Assembly (NCBI RefSeq): GCF_000348905.1 | Contig: NZ_AOFT01000012.1 | Location: 18,180-82,179, forward strand | From: Bhargavaea cecembensis DSE10 | GTDB lineage: Bacteria > Bacillota > Bacilli > Bacillales_A > Planococcaceae | Length of the DNA: 64,000 nucleotides | Reading direction: 5' to 3' | In this document: piece by piece, positions 44,611-54,991 of the stretch | How the letters are laid out: each line of letters begins with the position of its first letter | Position numbering within the stretch: the first letter of the stretch is position 1 | Notes under the pieces: generated by a model | The model's database searches: none | Seen by the model: only the letters and a program-made list of their open reading frames with translations | Told to the model about the DNA's origin: nothing | Position numbers and translations under genes: made by a program

Positions 44611-45254
44611 TGCTGCATTCCGGGTAGATTCGGCCATAGCACGTCATATCCTTCCTTGCGCAGTTGTTCAATGATCGCGAGCGGATTCATCGTCTTGACA
44701 CGGATGACAAGAATTTTATGGTCCAGCCTTTCTTTATCCGGGTAGACGAGTACGCTCAGTACATTCGCATTTTGCTCGTAGAAGACTTTAAAAACGCCGA
44801 ACAGGACCCCGGCAACATCAGGGACACGCACTTCAATCTGCGAGCCTGGTTTGCTGGCGCCTGTGAGCTCGATATAGCGGTAAAGAAGGTCGGTCTCCGT
44901 AATGATGCCGACCACTTTCCCTGATGAGACAACGGGCAGGCAGCCGATGCCGTTTTCATAGAAGATCACCGCAGCATCTTCGACGAAATCAAGCGGGTGC
45001 GCGACCATCGGGTCTTTCGTCATGATATCGGAAAGCGGGGTCTCATACACAGAAAGATCTTGCTTCCCGATCAGTGATGAGGGGATGGCTTCCTTCAGGT
45101 CGCGGTCCGAGACGACACCGACGATTCCCCCTTCGTCATCAACAATCGGCAGATGCCGGATCTTCCTGTCTTCCATCAGTTCACGCGCTTCTCGGATCGT
45201 GTGGCCGGGACCGAGCGTGACGACATCCGTATTCATCATTTCTTCCAGAATCAT
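44607..45254 (-). CDS. acuB: AcuB, CBS-pair and ACT-like protein
   Basis: This 215-residue protein has two CBS motifs (TLGPGHTIREARELMEDRKI and DIMTKDPMVAHPLDFVEDAA regions) that typically bind adenine nucleotides, then a C-terminal ACT-like domain (VLFGVFKVFYEQNANVLSVLV). Its role in acetoin/acetate use is regulatory but not defined. Start ATG 45252-45254 with GAAGGGGG upstream; a TTG three codons earlier is less likely. It is the middle gene of acuA-acuB-acuC. Confidence 0.93.
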   Translation of the reverse strand: MILEEMMNTDVVTLGPGHTIREARELMEDRKIRHLPIVDDEGGIVGVVSDRDLKEAIPSSLIGKQDLSVYETPLSDIMTKDPMVAHPLDFVEDAAVIFYENGIGCLPVVSSGKVVGIITETDLLYRYIELTGASKPGSQIEVRVPDVAGVLFGVFKVFYEQNANVLSVLVYPDKERLDHKILVIRVKTMNPLAIIEQLRKEGYDVLWPNLPGMQQ

Positions 45255-45277
45255 CCCCAACAACCCCCTTCAGTGAG

Positions 45278-45910
45278 TCAGTACATGAACCGGTTCATGA
45301 ACCGGAGCTGGTCGAATTTCTGGACGGATTCCTGATCCACACGGCTGCCGATCCTTGCCATCAGGCAGTTTGCCGGATGGGAGCTGATTTCAGGGTCATC
45401 CGTCGCGTAATAGGTGAGACCTCCCGCATTCATCATCTTCTCCATCACTTTCCGGTACTCCCACACATTCAGGTCGGTTCCCTTCAGATCCCAATGCCAG
45501 TAGTATTCGGTCGTGATGACAATGTAGTCTTCCATCTGGTCATCCATCATCGACAGTTTCAGCAGCTGCTTGCCGACGCCTCCGCCGCGGAATGCAGGGA
45601 TGACTTCGATGGCCCCAAGTTCAATCAGGTTTTCCATTTTACCTTCCGACCAGCGTTCCAGCGGATCGGGATAAAGGAATGTCACATATCCGACGATCGT
45701 GTTTTCGTGGCGTGCTATGATGATCCGCCCCTCGGGCAGTTTCGCGATGCCGACAATGGCCCGGTGCTGCTGTTCCGGCTGGCGGAACGCCACCAGGTCT
45801 CCGTGGAATTCAAGAGATTCCAGCGTTTCGGGGGAAACCGGCCCCTCAATGATCAAATCACCCGACGGATGGGCCAGTTCCGTCGAATAGTAGGTTTTCA
45901 GGTGTTTCAA
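45278..45910 (-). CDS. acuA: AcuA, GNAT acetyltransferase
   Basis: This 210-residue GNAT-fold protein acetylates the active-site lysine of acetyl-CoA synthetase, switching it off. The acetyl-CoA loop is PAFRGGGVGKQLLKLSM. Translation starts at TTG (45908-45910) after GAGGCGG. A TATAAT box on the minus strand (45944-45949) and a cre-like site just upstream suggest repression by CcpA, as known for B. subtilis acuABC. acsA lies in the opposite direction about 1.3 kb away, with an SDR gene between. Confidence 0.94.
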   Translation of the reverse strand: MKHLKTYYSTELAHPSGDLIIEGPVSPETLESLEFHGDLVAFRQPEQQHRAIVGIAKLPEGRIIIARHENTIVGYVTFLYPDPLERWSEGKMENLIELGAIEVIPAFRGGGVGKQLLKLSMMDDQMEDYIVITTEYYWHWDLKGTDLNVWEYRKVMEKMMNAGGLTYYATDDPEISSHPANCLMARIGSRVDQESVQKFDQLRFMNRFMY

Positions 45911-45951
45911 AACGTCACCGCCTCATTATAGTGGCTATTACAGATTATACA

Positions 45952-45965
45952 TGAATGCGCTCACA
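45952..45965 (-). promoter_or_regulatory. cre-like site in the acuA promoter
   Basis: The plus-strand reading TGAATGCGCTCACA differs from TGWAANCGNTNWCA at one position. It lies directly upstream of a minus-strand TATAAT (45944-45949), between the -10 and -35 positions, where bound CcpA would block RNA polymerase. Confidence 0.65.
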
Positions 45966-46067
45966 TGATGGAGGAGAATTTTCTCATTTTTGTGACCACG
46001 GTTTGAGCATGCGGCCAAGAATCTGACAAATAACCTATTCCCTTAATCCGTCTGCAGAATCAACAAG

Positions 46068-46113
46068 TTGACGCATTATTGGTATTTAAATATTCTTAAC
46101 ATACCGACCGGTC
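46068..46113 (+). promoter_or_regulatory. Promoter and possible TetR-type operator of the SDR gene
   Basis: TTGACG (46068-46073), 17 nt, TATTCT (46091-46096). The predicted start is overlapped by ATACCGACCGGTCAAT, with the palindrome GACCGGTC at 46106-46113; ACCGACCGGTCGGT-type boxes are common TetR-family operators. The rest of the 310-nt gap holds the acuA promoter; a 23-codon open frame at 46128 has no RBS. Confidence 0.45.
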
Positions 46114-46221
46114 AATTTATGTACAGCATGTATGGAGCCGGGACGCTGATCGGAGGGGCGTCCATATATGCCGACATCGGAAGGGGCGTACCGGAATAAT
46201 AGAAGGGATAGAGGGGTGTCC

Positions 46222-46995
46222 ATGATGAGCGTATTGGATCTTTTCAGGCTAGACGGGAAAACCGCAATTGTAACGGGCGGAGGCAGAGGTCTTGGTGCAC
46301 AGATTGCGGAAGCCTATGCGGAGGCAGGGGCGAATGTGGTGGTCTGCTCACGGAATCTGGATACATGTGAAGAAATGAGCCAGAGGCTGAAGGAGAGGGG
46401 CACGGATTCACTTGCTTTCCGCTGTGATGTCACGAATCCCGAAGAAGTAAGAGCAGTCGTGGATGGGACACTGGAACATTTCGGCGGGATTGATATTCTC
46501 GTCAACAACAGCGGGGCGACCTGGGGGGCGGCAGTTGAAGAGATGCCGATTGAAGCCTGGGAAAAGGTCATGAATGTAAATGTCACCGGAACGTTTCTGA
46601 TGAGCCAGGAAGCCGGGAAAGCGATGATTTCCCAAAAAGGCGGCAAAATCATCAATATCGCTTCCATTGCCGGATTTGGCGGGACGCCTCCGTTCATGCA
46701 GACAATCGGCTATAACACAAGCAAGGGGGCCGTGATGACGTTCACAAAGGACCTTGCAGTCAAATGGGGTCGTTACGGCATCAACGTCAACGCCATCGCA
46801 CCGGGCTTTTTCCCGACCAAGATGTCGAAAGTACTAATTGAACGAGGCAGGGATGCCATCATGCAAAACACTCCGCTCGGACGGTTGGGGAGCGACTCGG
46901 ACCTGAAGGGAGCCGCCCTTTTCCTCGCCTCACCCGCCTCCGACTTTGTTACCGGAGATATCCTCACAGTGGACGGCGGCATGCATGCGATGTGA
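46222..46995 (+). CDS. Short-chain dehydrogenase/reductase
   Basis: This 257-residue classical SDR has the NAD(P) motif TGGGRGLG, NNSG, the catalytic Ser in INIASIAG and YNTSK with the Tyr and Lys. IAPGFFPTKMS and GDILTVDGG close the fold. It looks most like gluconate 5-dehydrogenase or 3-oxoacyl reductase-type SDRs, but the substrate cannot be set. ATG 46222 follows AGAGGGG; an upstream frame start at 46168 has no RBS. It interrupts the divergent acuA/acsA pair found in B. subtilis, so it is probably a lineage-specific insertion. Confidence 0.9.
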   Translation: MMSVLDLFRLDGKTAIVTGGGRGLGAQIAEAYAEAGANVVVCSRNLDTCEEMSQRLKERGTDSLAFRCDVTNPEEVRAVVDGTLEHFGGIDILVNNSGATWGAAVEEMPIEAWEKVMNVNVTGTFLMSQEAGKAMISQKGGKIINIASIAGFGGTPPFMQTIGYNTSKGAVMTFTKDLAVKWGRYGINVNAIAPGFFPTKMSKVLIERGRDAIMQNTPLGRLGSDSDLKGAALFLASPASDFVTGDILTVDGGMHAM

Positions 46996-47205
46996 TCCGA
47001 GCGAGGATTCGGTGACAGATGACAGAAACCGCTTCCGCCTGAATATCCATCGGGTCTTCCGGATAGGTGCAGAATCCGGGAAAAGACTATGGCTTAAACG
47101 GTTTCCTGCAATCTCTTTCCAAAGGCCCAAAAGTTAAAAAATTGCCACATATAACTCTTTTTCGTGTAGAATGGTAGAGTATTCGTATAACGAAAGGGTG
47201 ATTTC

Positions 47206-48933
47206 ATGGCAACAATGGAAAAGAGCATCATTCCGGTTAAAGAGGGGGACTTTAACCTGGCGGACTATGAAAAGACCGCCAAAGAGTTCCGTTGGGAAGA
47301 TGCCGAAAAGGAATTCAGCTGGTATGAGTCGGGCAAGGTGAATATCGCCTATGAAGCCGTTGACCGCCATGCAGAATCCTTCCGGAAAAATAAAGTCGCA
47401 CTCTATTACAAAGACCAGAACCGGAAAGAAGCGTATACGTACGGCCAGATGAAGCGCATGACGAACAAAGCTGCAAACGTGCTGAAAGCGCATTCAACTT
47501 TGGACAAAGGCGACCGCATGTTCATCTTCATGCCGCGCTCTCCGGAGCTGTACTTCGCACTCTTGGGCGGCCTGAAGCTGGGCACGATTGTCGGCCCGCT
47601 GTTTGAGGCTTTCATGGAAGGGGCAGTATTCGACCGTCTGGACGACTCCGAGGCAAAGGCGATCATCACGACGCCGGACCTTCTGGAGCGGGTACCGGTT
47701 GACCGCCTTCCAAAACTCGAGAAAGTCTTCCTGGTCGGTGAAAATATTGAAGAAACCGACAAGATTGTCGACTTCAAGAAACATCTGAAGGAGGCATCTG
47801 CCCACTTCGAGCCGGTATGGCTCGGCAAAGAGGACGGTACGGTCCTCCACTATACATCCGGATCGACCGGCCGCCCGAAAGGTGTGCTGCATGTCCAATA
47901 CGCCATGGTCCAGCAGCTTCAGACCGCAAAATGGGTATTGGATCTTAAGGAAACTGATGTCTACTGGTGCACGGCCGATCCCGGCTGGGTCACCGGAACC
48001 GCATACGGGGTATTCGGACCGATGCTCGCCGGCGCGACGTCGCTTATTGTCGGCGGCCGATTCAAGACGGAAGAATGGTACCAGGCAATCGAGGATTATG
48101 GCGTCACAGTCTGGTATTCCGCACCAACTGCGTTCCGCATGCTGATGGGTGCCGGAAATGAATTGATCAAGGAATTTGATCTGTCGTCCCTCCGCCACGT
48201 TCTTTCGGTAGGCGAGCCGCTGAACCCGGAAGTCGTGAAGTGGGGGCTTGAAGTATTCGACAAGCGCATCCATGACACTTGGTGGATGACGGAAACAGGC
48301 GCCCAGATGATCGTCAACTTCGCTTCGATGCCGATTAAGCCGGGCTCGATGGGCAAGCCGGTACCGGGTATCGAAGCGGCCATCGTCGATGATCAGGGCA
48401 AGGTGCTTCCGCCTAATTCAATGGGGAACCTCGCTTTGAAAAAGGGCTGGCCGGCAATGATGAGGAAAATCTGGAACAACCAGGAAAAGTACGACTCGTA
48501 CTTCCTGAACAACGAATGGTACGTATCCGGAGATTCCGCCTATATGGATGAAGACGGGTACTTCTGGTTCCAGGGACGTGTCGACGATGTCATCATGACA
48601 TCGGGCGAACGGGTCGGGCCGTTTGAAGTCGAAAGCAAGCTGATCGAGCACCCGGCGATTGTCGAAGCAGGCGTCATCGGCAAGCCGGATCCGGTACGCG
48701 GCGAGATCATCAAAGCGTTTGTCGCCCTTTATGACGGCTACGAGCCGACTGACGAACTCAAGGAAGACATCCGCCAGTTCGTCAAGAAGGGCCTGGCTGC
48801 CCATGCGGCTCCGCGTGAAATCGAGTTCAAGGACAAGCTTCCGAAGACCCGGAGCGGTAAGATCATGCGCCGTGTCCTGAAAGCATGGGAGCTCGACCTG
48901 CCGACAGGCGACCTGTCGACAATGGAAGACTGA
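47206..48933 (+). CDS. acsA: Acetyl-CoA synthetase (AMP-forming)
   Basis: This 575-residue ANL-family enzyme activates acetate to acetyl-CoA through acetyl-AMP. Motifs: P-loop YTSGSTGRPKGVLH, DTWWMTETGA, the hinge GRVDDVIMTSGERV, and the C-terminal PKTRSGKIMRR whose Lys is the site acetylated by AcuA. RBS GAAAGGGTG. A TAGAAT -10-like box lies near 47167. Together with acuABC it forms the reversible acetylation switch. The ATG at 47206 is the only well-placed start. Confidence 0.97.
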   Translation: MATMEKSIIPVKEGDFNLADYEKTAKEFRWEDAEKEFSWYESGKVNIAYEAVDRHAESFRKNKVALYYKDQNRKEAYTYGQMKRMTNKAANVLKAHSTLDKGDRMFIFMPRSPELYFALLGGLKLGTIVGPLFEAFMEGAVFDRLDDSEAKAIITTPDLLERVPVDRLPKLEKVFLVGENIEETDKIVDFKKHLKEASAHFEPVWLGKEDGTVLHYTSGSTGRPKGVLHVQYAMVQQLQTAKWVLDLKETDVYWCTADPGWVTGTAYGVFGPMLAGATSLIVGGRFKTEEWYQAIEDYGVTVWYSAPTAFRMLMGAGNELIKEFDLSSLRHVLSVGEPLNPEVVKWGLEVFDKRIHDTWWMTETGAQMIVNFASMPIKPGSMGKPVPGIEAAIVDDQGKVLPPNSMGNLALKKGWPAMMRKIWNNQEKYDSYFLNNEWYVSGDSAYMDEDGYFWFQGRVDDVIMTSGERVGPFEVESKLIEHPAIVEAGVIGKPDPVRGEIIKAFVALYDGYEPTDELKEDIRQFVKKGLAAHAAPREIEFKDKLPKTRSGKIMRRVLKAWELDLPTGDLSTMED

Positions 48934-48995
48934 GCCGTTGGAAAAGGCGGGGAGACAGCTGTTCGGCTGAGACGTTGACATATGCCCTGCCAATA

Positions 48996-49040
48996 GCTGC
49001 AGACGAAGTGAGCAACTTGCTCCTTTGTCTGCAGTTTTTT
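48996..49040 (+). terminator. Terminator after acsA (CTGCAGAC type)
   Basis: CTGCAGACGAAGTGAGCAAC pairs with TTGCTCCTTTGTCTGCAG, followed by TTTTTT. A near-identical hairpin ends rpsD. Confidence 0.9.
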
Positions 49041-49063
49041 ACATTCGGCGGTATCAAATAAAA

Positions 49064-49093
49064 ACCCGGCATCCTCACATGAGGATGCCGGGT
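49064..49093 (-). terminator. Terminator of the class A PBP gene
   Basis: A 14-bp stem, ACCCGGCATCCTCA with TGAGGATGCCGGGT, is followed on the minus strand by TTTTATTTG. Confidence 0.92.
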
Positions 49094-49106
49094 GGTGGGC
49101 AGGGAA

Positions 49107-52100
49107 TCAGCCGCCATTGCCGCTGTTCACGCCGTTGCCGTTATTTCCGTTTCCGTTGTTGCCATTATTTCCATTGCCGCCGTTTCCGTTTCCGCCATCA
49201 CCATTGTCACCGTTTCCGCCGTTGCCGTCCTGGTTCCCGGACTGGCCTTCTTCCGGCTCTTCTTCGCTTTCGTCCGGTGGTGGTGTACTGCCGCCGGATT
49301 CTTCGTTGCTGTTATCTTCCTGAGGCTGGTTGTTTTCCGGTTCAGGAGGAGGTGCAGGCGCATCGGTCGTAATGACATTTGACGGGCCTGAAAGCTGCCC
49401 GGTAATATCCACGGCGCGGACGCTGTAGGAGCCCGGTGCCGATGCATTGACACTGTAGGAGCCTCCGTATGCCACCGAAGCGATTCTGGCACCGTCTTTG
49501 TAGACATAGTAGCCGACGACATCCGCGGAAGGGGAGTTGCTCCAAGTGATGCTGCTTCCGGAGCGGGCAGCGCCCGGTGCAATCGGCGCGCCGGCGATGC
49601 CGCTGTAGCTGCGTGCCGAGACGATATTGGTCCCGAACCTGGATCCATTCGGGAAGAGTCCGGAAGGGTCACCGCCGTAAGGGGCAAGCATGCGGTCGAC
49701 AAAGTCTTTGCTGATGCCAGCAGCACCGCTGCGGACGAATTCCCCAGGTGTCGACGGCAGGGCCTGGTAACGGGTACCGCCTGCCACGACATAGGAGCCT
49801 CCGGATGAGCCGAAGCTGTCATCCGCCTTGTTCGGCACGAATGTGTGTGCGTTGAACAGGTCGGCCCTGATCAGGCCGGCAGCCTGGCAGGCCTTTGATG
49901 GTGCAAGCCCCGAGATGCCGCAGAACGAGCGGGTGACGACGCCCTCCGGCTGCTGGAACCGCTCACCGGCACCTACGATGTCCGGTGCCACTTCGTTCAT
50001 GCCGTTCATGAGCCGGGCGAACAGCTTGTTCACCCGGGTGCTCGGCTGCAGATCGCGTGAGGTCATCCTGCTGAGGCTGTATTTCTGCTGGTTGTCATAG
50101 CCGAGCCAGACACCGAGCGTGACGTTCGGGTTGTATCCCATCATCCAGACATCCTTGAAGTCGTTGGTCGTACCACTCTTCGCCGCGATATCGGGACGGA
50201 AATTCAGGTCCCGTCTCATGATGGTCGCCGTACCGGATGTCACGGTATCACGCAGCATATCTGTGACGATATAAGCCGTCTGCGGACTGAACACATCGAC
50301 CGGTTCGGCTTTGTGTTCGTAGACGAGGTTCCCTTCGCTGTCTTCGATCCGCTCAATGATATAAGGCTTCACGAATTTCCCGCCGTTGGCGAGTGTGGAG
50401 AACCCGCCGACGTTCTGTTCGACAGAGGCCGAGTAGACGCCCAATGCGGCAGAAGGAACGTTCCGCTGGAAATCTTGGATGTGATTGAAGTTCATCTTGT
50501 CGAGGAACTGGGTCGGGTCTTTGTCCGCAATCTTGCCCAGAGTCCGGACGGCAGCCAGGTTATACGACTTGGCAAGCGCTTCACGGGCAGGGACAATTCC
50601 GTATTGGCGGGAGGCGACGAAGTTTTTCGGCTTCCAGCCGCCGATGTTCGCCCAGACGTCCACGACCGGGCTGCCGGCCCCGATCAGGCCGAACTCGATC
50701 GCCGGTGCATAGACGAGAAGCGGCTTGACGGATGAGCCGACCTGCCGGAAAGCGCTGGTCGCATGGTTCGTCTGCTCAATCTGATGGTCACGTCCTCCCA
50801 CAAAAGCGAGGATGCGGCCGGTCCCGTTTTCCACTGCCACGGATCCGACTTCTACAGGGTTCAGTTCTTCGACCGGTTCGCCGGTCTCGCTGTCGACTTT
50901 TGTCTCGGTCAGCGTCGGCCCGTAATACTCGAAGTTGTTTTTGATTTCCTGGAAGCGGTCATACAGGTCTTTCTTGATCGTCGAATGGATCCGGTAGCCG
51001 CCGCTTTCCAGGTCCCGGTCCGCCAGCTGCATGTACTTGGCCAGCAGTTCCGCTTCCTCATCGAGCCGTGCCGGGTCAATTCCGTCCTTTTCCGCAAGGA
51101 TCCGGGCAAGGATTTCCTTGGCCCGTGCCTGGATTTCAGGGGTCAGGAACGGGTAGCGTTCAGTCGCGCGCTGTTCCGGCTGCTTGAAGTCCTTGGTAAT
51201 GTCGTAGACGACAGCCTGCTCATATTCTTCATCGGTGATGTAGCCGGTCTCCTTCATCCGGAACAGAACAGTCTTCATCCGTTCGATGCCCGGTTCCAGT
51301 TCTTCCGGCGTCTTCATTCCCCTCTGGCCCGAGTAGAACGGGGTATAGAGGAATGGAGCCTGGGGAAGGCCGGCAATATAGGCGGCCTGAGGGAGATTAA
51401 GCTCCTTGGGCGTCACGCCGAACAGCCCCTCCGCCGCAGTCGCGACACCGGCGATGTTCTGTCCCGATGCATTCCGGCCGTACGGGATGATGTTCAGGTA
51501 GGCTTCAAGGATCTCTTCTTTCTCCATGAACTTCTCGAGGCGCATCGCCAGGAGAATTTCCTTTGCCTTCCGTTCGTAGGACACCTCGTTCGTGAGAATC
51601 TGGTTCTTGATCAGCTGCTGGGTCAGCGTCGATCCCCCTGTCTGGGAGTCAGCGTTCGTGACGTCCTGGAACAGGCCCCGGAGAATCGCTTTCGGTACAA
51701 TCCCCTCGTGTTCGCCAAAGTATTCGTCTTCGGTCGCAAGAACTGCATTGATGAGGTGAGGGGAAACGTCGCCGAGCTTGGTCTCCCTGCGCTCGATATC
51801 CGCATTGACCTTGCCGAGGTAGACGCCGTCGGAAAAGTACAATTCGGACGTTTCCTCATAGGTCAGGACGGTCTGCCTCATTTCTTCCTTTGTCCGCAGC
51901 GGCTCTTCAACAACGAGCGATGCGAAATAGCCCGCTCCGGCCGATCCGGCGAAAATTCCGAGCAGGATGCCCGTGACACCGAAGAGGAGGAGGAGGTTCC
52001 AGGCGACGCCCGATCCGATCCTGAGCCGCCTGCCCCATTGTGATTCCTGGAACTCCGCGACTTTCTCTTCTATATATTTAAATGGATTCTTTGATTCCAC
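49107..52100 (-). CDS. Class A penicillin-binding protein with Asn/Gly-rich tail
   Basis: This 997-residue bifunctional PBP polymerises and cross-links peptidoglycan. A short cytoplasmic part and one membrane helix (residues 33-58) precede the GT51 glycosyltransferase (ATEDEYFGEHEG, GGSTLTQQLIKNQ) and the transpeptidase with SSVKPLL (SxxK), KSYNLA (SxN) and KSGTT. An FN3-like domain (near residues 840-925) follows, then an acidic Pro/Gln/Glu linker and about 40 residues of nearly pure Asn-Gly. GTG start with AAGGGGGG. An extended -10 TGGTATAAT (52127-52132) lies upstream, divergent from tyrS. Closest to PBP1A/PbpG-type enzymes. Confidence 0.94.
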   Translation of the reverse strand: MESKNPFKYIEEKVAEFQESQWGRRLRIGSGVAWNLLLLFGVTGILLGIFAGSAGAGYFASLVVEEPLRTKEEMRQTVLTYEETSELYFSDGVYLGKVNADIERRETKLGDVSPHLINAVLATEDEYFGEHEGIVPKAILRGLFQDVTNADSQTGGSTLTQQLIKNQILTNEVSYERKAKEILLAMRLEKFMEKEEILEAYLNIIPYGRNASGQNIAGVATAAEGLFGVTPKELNLPQAAYIAGLPQAPFLYTPFYSGQRGMKTPEELEPGIERMKTVLFRMKETGYITDEEYEQAVVYDITKDFKQPEQRATERYPFLTPEIQARAKEILARILAEKDGIDPARLDEEAELLAKYMQLADRDLESGGYRIHSTIKKDLYDRFQEIKNNFEYYGPTLTETKVDSETGEPVEELNPVEVGSVAVENGTGRILAFVGGRDHQIEQTNHATSAFRQVGSSVKPLLVYAPAIEFGLIGAGSPVVDVWANIGGWKPKNFVASRQYGIVPAREALAKSYNLAAVRTLGKIADKDPTQFLDKMNFNHIQDFQRNVPSAALGVYSASVEQNVGGFSTLANGGKFVKPYIIERIEDSEGNLVYEHKAEPVDVFSPQTAYIVTDMLRDTVTSGTATIMRRDLNFRPDIAAKSGTTNDFKDVWMMGYNPNVTLGVWLGYDNQQKYSLSRMTSRDLQPSTRVNKLFARLMNGMNEVAPDIVGAGERFQQPEGVVTRSFCGISGLAPSKACQAAGLIRADLFNAHTFVPNKADDSFGSSGGSYVVAGGTRYQALPSTPGEFVRSGAAGISKDFVDRMLAPYGGDPSGLFPNGSRFGTNIVSARSYSGIAGAPIAPGAARSGSSITWSNSPSADVVGYYVYKDGARIASVAYGGSYSVNASAPGSYSVRAVDITGQLSGPSNVITTDAPAPPPEPENNQPQEDNSNEESGGSTPPPDESEEEPEEGQSGNQDGNGGNGDNGDGGNGNGGNGNNGNNGNGNNGNGVNSGNGG

Positions 52101-52161
52101 AGGATCCCCCCTTAAAATCTCGTCATATTATACCATATTGCGACAGGAGGAGAAATCAGTA

Positions 52162-52189
52162 TTGACATCGTATCGGATTCGGATAGAAT
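52162..52189 (+). promoter_or_regulatory. Sigma-A promoter of the tyrS leader
   Basis: A perfect TTGACA, 16 nt and TAGAAT; predicted start near 52196. Confidence 0.85.
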
Positions 52190-52195
52190 GGGAAT

Positions 52196-53722
<1,527 letters not shown>

Positions 53723-53764
53723 CCGGGACGCCCCGAGCGGACCGTTATGCAGGGAGGGAATACG

Positions 53765-54943
53765 ATGCTGAAAGACCGTCTGTACTACCAAGATCCCTAC
53801 CGGACCGCCTTCAAGGCCAATGTCGTCCGTGAGGGAGAAGAAGACGGCAGGCCGTTCGCAGTGCTTGAAAACACCGTTTTTTATCCCACGGGAGGCGGCC
53901 AGCCGCATGATACCGGGAAACTGAACGGCATCCGGGTGACGGAGGTTGAAGAAAGGGACGGCGAGATCCGGCACTATGTGGAGGAACCGCTGAATGCGCT
54001 CGTCGCCTCCGGCAAGATCGACTGGACGCGCCGCTACGATCATATGCAGCAGCACACCGGCCAGCATATCCTGACCGCGGCATTCATCGAGACGGCAGGC
54101 TGCCAGACAGTCAGTTTTCATCTGGGCAGGGAAGCGGTCTCGATCGATCTGGACACCGAGCACCTGATCGAAGAACAGCTTGAGGCAGCCGAAAAGCGGG
54201 CAAACGAAATCATCCGGGAAAACCGGGAAATTGAAACCCGCTGGGTGACGGACCGGGAACTGGATCACGGACGCCTCCGAAAGGCCATTGCCGTTGAAGA
54301 GGAAATCCGGCTTGTCATCATCCCGGATTACGACTACAACGGCTGCGGGGGAACCCACCCGCATACAACGGGCGAAGTCGGACAGCTGAAAATTCTCGGG
54401 ATGGAACGGATGAAGAAAAAAACCCGTGTCCATTTTGTCTGCGGGAACCGTGTCCTGGAACAGCTCGGGAAAAAGAACAGCATCCTCAAAGAAGCGGTCG
54501 GGCTCCTGAGTGTGCCGGAAGAAGACATGGCGGAAGGGATCCGCCGTCTTCTGATGGCGAACCGCTCACTCGAGAAACAATTGGCTGAAGCGGAAGAGCG
54601 CCTGCTTCAAGTTGAGGCGGAATCCCTTGCCGCTGCCGGGCGAGTAGTAAAGGCAGCATTCAGGGATCGCACGATCGCCGAACTCCAGAAACTGGGCAGG
54701 GCCGCTGCAGCCGCACGGAAAGATGCCATTGTCCTTCTCGCCGTGCGAAATGGCGACAAGCTGCAGTTTGTCGCTGCCCGGGGAAGTGAGGCCAAGGAAT
54801 CCATGAAAAAGGTGGCATCTGCCGCACTTGAAGCAACCGGCGGAAAAGGCGGCGGGAGCGAGACGTTTGTACAGGGCGGGGGAGACACCCCCCTGACCGC
54901 GGAAGAACTTCTGGCCATCATGGCCACATCCATCGGAGAATAA
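53765..54943 (+). CDS. AlaX-L-type alanyl-tRNA editing protein
   Basis: This 392-residue protein resembles the editing and C-Ala (DHHA1) parts of AlaRS without the catalytic core. Zinc and editing motifs: HMQQHTGQHIL (HxxxH) and CGGTHPHTTGEV (CxxxH). A coiled segment (NRSLEKQLAEAEERLLQ) leads to a DHHA1-like end with GGKGGGSETFVQGGG. It should hydrolyse Ser- or Gly-tRNA-Ala. ATG 53765 follows GCAGGGAGGG; six further codons upstream include the RBS. It lies 42 nt after tyrS with no terminator between, so it probably falls under the tyrosine T-box. Confidence 0.9.
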   Translation: MLKDRLYYQDPYRTAFKANVVREGEEDGRPFAVLENTVFYPTGGGQPHDTGKLNGIRVTEVEERDGEIRHYVEEPLNALVASGKIDWTRRYDHMQQHTGQHILTAAFIETAGCQTVSFHLGREAVSIDLDTEHLIEEQLEAAEKRANEIIRENREIETRWVTDRELDHGRLRKAIAVEEEIRLVIIPDYDYNGCGGTHPHTTGEVGQLKILGMERMKKKTRVHFVCGNRVLEQLGKKNSILKEAVGLLSVPEEDMAEGIRRLLMANRSLEKQLAEAEERLLQVEAESLAAAGRVVKAAFRDRTIAELQKLGRAAAAARKDAIVLLAVRNGDKLQFVAARGSEAKESMKKVASAALEATGGKGGGSETFVQGGGDTPLTAEELLAIMATSIGE

Positions 54944-54950
54944 CAAACAG

Positions 54951-54989
54951 GCCCCTGCGGACTAAACGGATCCGCAGGGGCTTGTTTTT
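54951..54989 (+). terminator. Terminator after the AlaX gene
   Basis: GCCCCTGCGGA pairs with TCCGCAGGGGC, followed by TTGTTTTTG. Confidence 0.9.
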
Positions 54990-54991
54990 GT

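Noticed and set aside
46128..46199. A 23-codon ORF before the SDR gene (MYGAGTLIGGASIYADIG start)
   Set aside because: It has no Shine-Dalgarno sequence and no known similarity. It starts downstream of the operator by chance and could equally be leader sequence.
50763..52043. A 426-codon open frame antisense to the class A PBP gene
   Set aside because: It lies fully inside a well-supported PBP gene. It is rich in Arg, Leu and Phe with no family motif or RBS, as expected of a shadow frame.
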